Positions 17,488 through 22,451 of a DNA stretch of 22,451 bases are shown here, in pieces. The translations under genes and the position numbers were made by a program. The notes under the pieces were generated by a model, which saw only the letters and a list, made by a program, of their open reading frames with translations, was not told where the DNA came from and ran no database searches. This stretch comes from Clostridia bacterium. GTDB lineage: Bacteria > Bacillota_E > RBS10-35 > JAJYVN01. The stretch is taken from positions 1 to 22,451 of the forward strand of contig DAHWHV010000586.1 in assembly GCA_027335545.1 (NCBI GenBank), written 5' to 3'. The stretch's first letter is position 1, and the number at the start of each line of letters is the position of its first letter.

Positions 17488-18915
17488 TCAGCCCCACCGC
17501 ACCGACCCGACCTCGGGATGCGCCGCGAGGGCTCGCTCCATCTCGGCCTGGATGCGGGCCAGGGCCGCCTCGTCGGTGCCTTCGCAGCGCAGGACCAGCA
17601 CGGGCTCGGTGTTGCTGGCCCGGACCAAGCCCCAACCGTTCCCGAAGAGGACGCGGGCTCCGTCGACCGCGACCACCTCGTGGTCCGTGGCGAAGTGTCT
17701 CCGCAGTCGCTCCACGACCTCGAACTTGACTGCGTCCGCGCAGGGGACCCGCGTCTCCGGGGTCGAGGGGTAGCGCGGCAGCTCTGCAGCCAACTCCGAC
17801 AGCGGACGGTCCCCGCTGGCGACGATCCTAGCCAGGCGGGCCGCGGCGTAGGTGGCGTCGTCGTAACCGGGGAATTCGTCGTGGAAGAAGAGGTGCCCCG
17901 AGAGTTCCCCCGCGAAGGGCAGGTTGCGCGCGTACAGGGTCGCCTTGATGTGCGAGTGCCCCGTCCGGTGGAAGAAGGGGCGTCCCCCGTGGGTGGCGGC
18001 ATCGTCCCACAACGCCTGGGAGCACTTGACCTCGACCAGGACCGGACTCCCCGGGTGCCGCGGAAGGAGTTCCCGCCAATACAGCATCATGAGTTCGTCG
18101 CCCCAGAGGATGCGCCCGTCGTCCGCTACGGCGCCCAGGCGATCCCCGTCGCCGTCGATGCCGATCCCCAGGTCCGCGCCCTCCCGCCGGACCGCGGCGA
18201 CCAGGTCCCGGAGGTTTTCGGGCCTGACCGGATCGGGGTGGTGGTTGGGGAAGGTCGGATCGGAGGTGCAGTACAGTTCCGTCACCCGGCACCCGAGCCG
18301 ACGGAACACCTCCGGGGTGATCGGGGACGCCGTCCCGTTGCCGCAGTCCACCACGACGTGCAGCGGGCGGGCCAGCCGGATGCGCTCGGTCAGGTCGTGA
18401 TAGTAGTCCGGTAGGGCGTCGAGGGTGCGTGCCGGCGGGTGTTCGCCGACGCGCGCACCCTCGGCGGCCAGCGCGCGGACCCGGGCGCCGAGATCGGTGA
18501 TCTCCTGGCCGACGAGGGTGCCGCGGCCCAGGCCCAGCTTGAAGCCGTTTTGGTGTCCGGGGTTGTGGGAGGCCGTCACCATGATTCCGGCGTCGATCCC
18601 GTAGCGGATGCGGGCGAAGTAGAAGACGGGGGTGGTGACCTGCCCCAGGTCGACCGCCAGCAGCCCGGCCTCGCCCAGGCCAGCGATCACCCCCCGGGCC
18701 AGCTCCGGCGAAGAGGTGCGGTTGTCCCGGCCGACCAGGACCTCGTGCCCCCCCCGCCGCCGCACCGACTCGGCGAAGGCCAGCCCCAGGAGCCGCGCCA
18801 GGTCCGGCGTCAGGTCCCGACCCGCCACGCCGCGCACGTCGTACTCGCGCCAAATCGCCTCCGGGACCACGACCCCACCCTGCTCCGGCTCGCCTGCCGC
18901 GCCCATGCGCCCCAC
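17488..18915 (-). CDS. Phosphomannomutase/phosphoglucomutase
   Basis: A 475-residue alpha-D-phosphohexomutase of the PMM/PGM (AlgC/ManB) type, which interconverts hexose 6-phosphate and hexose 1-phosphate for nucleotide-sugar and polysaccharide synthesis. All four family signatures are present: the phosphoserine loop TASHNP with Ser116, the metal loop DGDGDR with Asp254, 256 and 258, the sugar-specificity loop GELSGH (336-341), and the phosphate-binding loop RASNTEP (432-438). GEMSGH/GELSGH is usual for PMM/PGM enzymes with dual mannose/glucose specificity rather than for GlmM. The GTG at 18915 has GAGG six bases upstream; ATG at 18906 is possible. Copy B of the 227-nt repeat lies 372 bp upstream in the same direction. 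The Nudix gene follows in the same operon. Confidence 0.94.
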   Translation of the reverse strand: MGRMGAAGEPEQGGVVVPEAIWREYDVRGVAGRDLTPDLARLLGLAFAESVRRRGGHEVLVGRDNRTSSPELARGVIAGLGEAGLLAVDLGQVTTPVFYFARIRYGIDAGIMVTASHNPGHQNGFKLGLGRGTLVGQEITDLGARVRALAAEGARVGEHPPARTLDALPDYYHDLTERIRLARPLHVVVDCGNGTASPITPEVFRRLGCRVTELYCTSDPTFPNHHPDPVRPENLRDLVAAVRREGADLGIGIDGDGDRLGAVADDGRILWGDELMMLYWRELLPRHPGSPVLVEVKCSQALWDDAATHGGRPFFHRTGHSHIKATLYARNLPFAGELSGHLFFHDEFPGYDDATYAAARLARIVASGDRPLSELAAELPRYPSTPETRVPCADAVKFEVVERLRRHFATDHEVVAVDGARVLFGNGWGLVRASNTEPVLVLRCEGTDEAALARIQAEMERALAAHPEVGSVRWG

Positions 18916-19262
18916 CGTCCCCCTCGCCGATCTCCGCTCGCCCCGACCACGCGCACGGGGTCAAACCCACGCTCCACCTCGCCGGCCCGACGGTCAGGCA
19001 TCATTCCCCCAGAGCCGCGTGCCCTAAGAGCCGCACGCCCTCAGCGCCGCGGGTCCCCAGGGCGCGCGCCGGGGGAGGGTCGGGACGCCCGGACCCGCGG
19101 CGCTGGCACGCCATCGGCGGACCTCCCTGTGCGCCAGGCCGCCGCCGCTCCCCCGGCGGCCGCCCACGGAGCACCACCCGCCAAGGCGGGTCGCCAGGAG
19201 TCGGCACGTGCCCCGGGCCGGCGGTCACCGGTGCGCGCAGCCTTCGGTCAGGCGGCGGGGAT

Positions 19263-19290
19263 CCCTGCCGAAGCGGCTGCCTCGGCAGGG
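19263..19290 (-). other. Perfect 9-bp hairpin at the end of repeat copy B
   Basis: CCCTGCCGA (19263-19271) pairs with TCGGCAGGG (19282-19290) around ten bases. On the minus strand its first arm begins with the final CCC of repeat copy B. No T-tract follows. Its position matches the unrelated hairpin after copy A. Confidence 0.7.
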
Positions 19291-19514
19291 TGAAGCCCTT
19301 CCGGAGGGGGCCCTCGGCCAGAAGGGCCCAATGGGCGAGGTGCCGGTGGCCGCGCGCGCGGCCCGCCCGCGACGGGCTGGGACCTGCGGCAGAAGGGCCC
19401 CGGGGACAACGGCCGCTGCGAACCGCCCGTGGCCACCAGGTGCGTCGCCGACGTACGCCGCGACTTTGACCCGTGGCTGGAAACGTCTGTGGCTCAAGCA
19501 CCTCACGGAGAAGG
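19288..19514 (-). repeat. Copy B of a 227-nt diverged repeat / candidate leader element
   Basis: The minus strand of this segment aligns over its whole length with 11805-12031 (about 70-75% identity by eye). The shared blocks are the same as in copy A, including GACGCACCTGGT, CGTCGCGGGCGG and CCCTCCGGAAGG to CTTCACCC. Here GGGCCCT and AGGGCCC form a perfect 7-bp stem near the 3' end; copy A has GGGCC-TT with AA-GGGGCCC at the same place, so the stem is kept although the bases differ. It points towards the phosphomutase gene. Confidence 0.7.
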
Positions 19515-19955
19515 ACTTCATCTTGGCCGGCTCGGCCCAACGGATGCCCTGGCGGGTCTCCCCTGTCCTGCGGCGGCGGGCAAGGGCTTTCGACACGTGC
19601 TGGCGCCAGCCCGGCATATGCTCCCATGTGCCCCTGGGCCGGTGTACGGATGCCCCTCCCCCTCGCCGGGGTGGACATGGGTTCGGGGGCGGCGGCCCGG
19701 GGACACAGCGCACGGGCCCCGTCGTCCGTTGTCGATCGCGAGTCACCGCCGCTGCGGCTCCGCTGCGGCGCTTGGGAGGGGCTTAGGCTGCCCTGCGCAT
19801 GGCGTTCATCTGGCCGGCCGACCGCGTTCCCGGGTCCTGCAGCAACGGCGGACCCCGCGCCCCACGCCGATGCCCATAGGCGGGGGTCCGCGGTCGGCTC
19901 CGGCAGCCCCCGGCCAGGGGCGCCCCGCGGCGCCGGCGCGGCCGCTCACGCCGCC

Positions 19956-21038
19956 GTGACCGCTGCCCCCGCGCCGCCGCGCACGGTCGGCCGGTCCTCC
20001 GGCGGCGCGCGGCAGGAGGTCGGTGGGGATGTCGCCGCGGCGGCGCCCCCGTCTGCGGAGGAGGTCGGGCTGCTGGGGCGCGCCCTGGGCGTCACCGGCC
20101 TGGTGGCCGACGCGCCGACGGGCTGCCCGCGTGGCCGGGTCTGGCGCCTGCGGGCCCCCGCCTCCCCCGCCTGTTGGTACCTCAAGCGTGCCCCCTCCCC
20201 TGCGGAAGTGCTTGTCCTCCGCCACTTGGCCGAGACGCCCGGGGAGCCGCTGGCCCCGAGCATCGCTGCCTGGTCGCCGGCGGAGGCGGGGTCCGGGGCG
20301 GAGGCACGGTGGGAGGGGGGTGGGCCCACCTGGCCGGCCGGGGCGGACCTGCCCGCGCGGGCCAGGGCGCTCTGTCTGACGGGCCTGCCGGGGGGGGTGA
20401 TGGCTGCGGCCCTCCACGCGGGCACGGCACTGCCGGTCGAGGCTTGGGGCCGGTCCATGGCGGCGGTGCACGCGCGTCTCGAACCGCTGCTCTGCGGGCG
20501 GCCAGCGGAGGCGGGCTGGCCAGCGAGGGAGACGCTCGCCGCGGACCTCCAATCCCGGCTCCCGCGCTGGGCCGGGGTGGCGGGGCGCACGCACAGCGCC
20601 GACTGCGGTCCCCTGCTGGCCCAGGCCATCGCCGCCTTGACGGCCCACTTGGCCCACGCGGGGGCAGGGGGCGAGGGCGACGAGGTCCTCTGCCACGGGG
20701 ACTGGTCTCCGGACCACTTCGCCATCGCTTCGGGGCGGCTGACCGGTGCGCTGGATTGGGAGCACGTCCGCGTGGCGCCGGCCGCGTACGACCTCGCCAC
20801 GGCCGTTGTCGGTCTCTTCGCCCACGGGCTTTCGGCTCGGGCCTCGCGGGCCATCGGGGACGCCCTCGCCGCTGCCTACGCCAGCAGCGGGCGCGCTGTG
20901 CCGGGTTTGCCGTTCCTGTCGGCGCTGCTGGCCGTCGAGCGGCTGGTCCAGGCCCTCGACCTCCGCTCCCAGGCCCTGGGCGGGGGGGACGCACCCGCCT
21001 GGGCGGGCCTGGCGGGGTTGTGCCTGGCGCGGCTGTAA
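19956..21038 (+). CDS. APH-fold phosphotransferase (aminoglycoside phosphotransferase-like kinase)
   Basis: A protein of about 360 residues with the aminoglycoside phosphotransferase/choline kinase fold. YLKRAPS holds the likely ATP-binding lysine (Lys77). LCHGDWSPDHFAI (245-257) is the Brenner catalytic motif with Asp249. LTGALDWEHVRVAPAAYDLA (262-281) holds the metal-binding DW (Asp267). The usual Asn five residues after the catalytic Asp is His254, a change seen in some APH subfamilies. APH-type proteins phosphorylate many small molecules; resistance cannot be assumed. The start is uncertain: GTG 19956 has no Shine-Dalgarno sequence and the frame is open further left, while GGAGGAGG at about 20056 precedes only CTG codons. 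Residues 1-33 are low complexity. The gene is single, ending at a hairpin shared with the convergent Pro-rich gene. Confidence 0.82.
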   Translation: MTAAPAPPRTVGRSSGGARQEVGGDVAAAAPPSAEEVGLLGRALGVTGLVADAPTGCPRGRVWRLRAPASPACWYLKRAPSPAEVLVLRHLAETPGEPLAPSIAAWSPAEAGSGAEARWEGGGPTWPAGADLPARARALCLTGLPGGVMAAALHAGTALPVEAWGRSMAAVHARLEPLLCGRPAEAGWPARETLAADLQSRLPRWAGVAGRTHSADCGPLLAQAIAALTAHLAHAGAGGEGDEVLCHGDWSPDHFAIASGRLTGALDWEHVRVAPAAYDLATAVVGLFAHGLSARASRAIGDALAAAYASSGRAVPGLPFLSALLAVERLVQALDLRSQALGGGDAPAWAGLAGLCLARL

Positions 21039-21110
21039 GCAAGCGCTGCGGGGTGTCGGCGTCCCTGGGCGTCGGCCTGGGGCGCGGTCCGGGCCACCGC
21101 TCGGGTAGGT

Positions 21111-21140
21111 GCCGGCCGCGTCCGGGTGGACGCGGTCGGC
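21111..21140. terminator. Strong hairpin between convergent genes
   Basis: GCCGGCCGCGTCC (21111-21123) pairs with GGACGCGGTCGGC (21128-21140) around the loop GGGT: 13 pairs, one of them G-T. It lies between the phosphotransferase stop (21038) and the stop of the minus-strand Pro-rich gene (21224), the right place for a bidirectional terminator. There is no U-tract on either side. Confidence 0.5.
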
Positions 21141-21223
21141 AGAGTCCACCCTCTCTCAACCTGCCATCCCGGACGCCCGCCGCGGTTACCGGTGCGGGGC
21201 GCACGGCCCCGCCGTCAGCGGCA

Positions 21224-21814
21224 TCACCGGAACGGCACCAGCGGCGTACCCCGCCTCGGGTCGAAGCCTGGGGCCGCCCCGCTCCGGCCGGGACGGACAA
21301 CGGGCGGCACGACGCCGGGGCTCGCGCGAAACGTATGGGGCGCCGTCGGCCGGGCCGGCTGGAACGGGATCCCCCTGGTCGTGGCTCCGGGGGCCCTGGA
21401 CCACACGGGGGGCTGGCCCGGTGTCTCTGCCGGCGCGGCGATGCGCCGGACGGGGCCCGCGGATGCAGGCCGGCTCAGGTATGCCTGGGGCGGCAGCAAC
21501 GGGGGCACGTAGGCGCCGCGGAAGGCCTGACGCCTTGGGGCGCCTGGCGCGGCGTCCCAAGGGCTGAACCGCGTTTGGGGCGTCGCGCCGCCAGAACCCG
21601 GCGCACCCACAGGGGGCGCCCCCGGCGGGCCCGACCCGGGCGGTGCCGGGGCTGGCGCCTCCGTGCCCGTCCCCGGCCAGCCCGGTGCGGGCCGGGAAGC
21701 GGCTTGGGCCTTCTCGTCCCCCGCCGAGCGGACATCGGGCCCGCCCTCGGAGGGCGCACGCAACGGGACCTCGCGGCGGAGTCCCCAGGTCGACATGGCA
21801 CCGCTGACGGCCAA
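21224..21814 (-). CDS. Pro-rich protein of unknown function
   Basis: A 196-residue protein rich in Pro, Ala, Gly and Arg. TTG at 21814 was chosen because GGGAGGGGAGG lies eight bases upstream, the strongest ribosome site in this part. An ATG overlapping that site opens a different frame. Residues 45-80 are a Pro/Gly/Ala linker. The C-terminal half has spaced aromatic and Pro motifs such as RGAYVPPLLPPQAYLSRPAS and ends in RRGTPLVPFR, suggesting an extended surface or coat-like protein rather than an enzyme. There is no signal peptide or membrane segment. It lies 119 bp after the stop of another Pro/Ala-rich gene on the same strand, so the two may be functionally linked. No family is recognised, and at this GC content a chance frame cannot be ruled out. 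Confidence 0.55.
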   Translation of the reverse strand: MAVSGAMSTWGLRREVPLRAPSEGGPDVRSAGDEKAQAASRPAPGWPGTGTEAPAPAPPGSGPPGAPPVGAPGSGGATPQTRFSPWDAAPGAPRRQAFRGAYVPPLLPPQAYLSRPASAGPVRRIAAPAETPGQPPVWSRAPGATTRGIPFQPARPTAPHTFRASPGVVPPVVRPGRSGAAPGFDPRRGTPLVPFR

Positions 21815-21933
21815 CGCGGCATCCTCCCCTCCCGCCGGGCGTGGGTCCCACCCCGACGGCCAGCGCGTCCGGTCCGACCGCGGGGGGGACAGGTGGCCAA
21901 TCGCCCCCTGCCGGAGCAGAGGGGCTCCGGCCC

Positions 21934-22451
21934 CTACCCCGCGCCGTCGTCCACGGCGGACGCCTCGGAGCCGCTGGGGGTTGGCGCCTCCCTGTGGCCG
22001 TCGACCGTCGCGCCGGTTTCCCGCTGTCCCCCCACGATACGCGTTGGCACCCGATTGGGGTCCTTGGCCCGGCTGGAGCGGGGGGCCGATTCCTCACCCG
22101 CCTTGGCTCGCCGTTGCGGCGCCGTCCCGGTGCCGGCCGATCGCCCGGGCGCGCGCGACGAGGGGCGGCGTGCCGGGGTGTCCGGCGTCGGGGCCCCGGG
22201 AGCGGCCAGCGCGGCTTCCGGGGTCGCCGCCATGGCCTCCGTCGCCGGTTCCGCTGGGACTTCCGCTGCCGCGTCGCCCGGAACGGGGGCGGCGCGGACC
22301 TCCGGGGTTTCGTCCGGGGCTGGCTGGGGCTCCAGGGCGGCAGGGGACGGAGCGGGTGCGGTCAGGGGGGCTGCGCCGTCGGGGGCCTCGGCCGGGGGTG
22401 CGGGGGCCTCAGGGGCCGGCGCGGCGACCACGGCCGGGGGTGCGGGGGCCT
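21934..22451 (-). CDS. Pro/Ala-rich protein, C-terminal part (5' end outside window)
   Basis: The frame is open to the right edge, so this is the C-terminal 171 or so residues of a longer protein. The first 80 residues seen are almost entirely Ala, Pro, Glu and Thr (APAPEAPAPPAEAPDG and similar), a negatively charged, extended linker. Then come a basic section (PARRPSSRAPGR, QRRAKAG) and a tail containing DPNRVPTRIVGGQRE. Such linkers often join a membrane or surface anchor to a folded domain, but that domain would lie outside the window. A 21-bp sequence recurs exactly at a 42-bp spacing at the edge. Function unknown. Confidence 0.5.
   Translation of the reverse strand, partial: APAPPAVVAAPAPEAPAPPAEAPDGAAPLTAPAPSPAALEPQPAPDETPEVRAAPVPGDAAAEVPAEPATEAMAATPEAALAAPGAPTPDTPARRPSSRAPGRSAGTGTAPQRRAKAGEESAPRSSRAKDPNRVPTRIVGGQRETGATVDGHREAPTPSGSEASAVDDGAG
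22389..22451. repeat. 21-bp direct repeat at 42-bp spacing, cut by the window edge
   Basis: The 21 bases at 22389-22409 recur exactly at 22431-22451 (both begin CGGCCGGGGGTGCGGG). The spacing of 42 bp is 14 codons, so the repeat is in frame and gives a periodic Ala/Pro-rich sequence. More copies may lie beyond the edge. Confidence 0.85.

Larger units (their letters stand above)
18916..19955. other. Long divergent intergenic region upstream of the phosphomutase gene
   Basis: About 1 kb between the phosphomutase (minus) and phosphotransferase (plus) genes. It holds copy B of the 227-nt repeat (19288-19514), the hairpin at 19263-19290, and another hairpin, ACCCGCC/GGCGGGT, at 19176-19191. The many open frames across it are poor in domain signal and Arg/Pro/Gly-rich on both strands, as expected for non-coding DNA at this GC content. 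The 5' end of the phosphotransferase gene may extend leftwards into it. Confidence 0.5.

Noticed and set aside
11805..19514. The inverted pair of repeats as ends of a composite transposon around glcEFD-pmm
   Set aside because: The copies encode no transposase, are only 70-75% identical, have no visible target duplication, and the enclosed genes look native in composition.
20160..20260. Reading the phosphotransferase as an antibiotic-resistance gene
   Set aside because: Only the general APH fold is visible; the family includes many housekeeping kinases and no resistance-gene context is present.

Overview
The window is about 75% G+C and densely coding on both strands. Several genes start with TTG or GTG behind G-rich Shine-Dalgarno sequences: TTG for the O-methyltransferase, uvrA, glcF and a Pro-rich gene, GTG for glcD and the phosphomutase. 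Together with a YprB-type RNase H-like exonuclease, a lipoprotein, an isolated FliN/SpoA-type protein and a tRNA with encoded CCA, this suggests a high-GC, deep-branching Bacillota lineage (Thermaerobacter, Symbiobacterium or Limnochordia-like). That placement is inferred from gene content and style; no sequence search was possible. I see no insertion sequence, prophage, CRISPR array or rRNA.

Left part (1-5.8 kb). A YprB-like exonuclease runs in from the left edge and overlaps, tail to tail, a small Ig-like-fold gene. Upstream of that, on the same strand, is a lipoprotein with an internal duplication. Next on the plus strand come a SAM-dependent O-methyltransferase, a zinc-dependent sorbitol/threonine dehydrogenase-like enzyme and a small helical protein. 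A tRNA-Val(GAC) with its own intrinsic terminator follows on the minus strand.

Middle (5.9-11.6 kb). A complete uvrA (969 aa, minus) lies downstream of a small zinc-ribbon gene. Three small plus-strand genes follow: a membrane-anchored protein, an orphan SpoA-domain (FliN C-terminal-like) protein and a two-helix membrane protein.

Right part (12.2-22.4 kb). A glycolate dehydrogenase operon, in the order glcE-glcF-glcD, faces a minus-strand pair encoding a phosphomannomutase/phosphoglucomutase and a Nudix hydrolase 13 bp apart. Beyond is an APH-fold phosphotransferase (plus), then two minus-strand Pro/Ala-rich genes, the last cut by the right edge.

The least explained structure is a diverged 227-nt sequence present twice: upstream of glcE (11805-12031, plus) and upstream of the phosphomutase gene (19288-19514, minus). 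Each copy points the same way as the operon after it. The copies differ by indels that are not multiples of three, so no common reading frame survives. Both end in CTTCACCC, and a strong but unrelated hairpin begins within that end. This looks like a non-coding repeat family or a structured leader RNA; the function is unknown.
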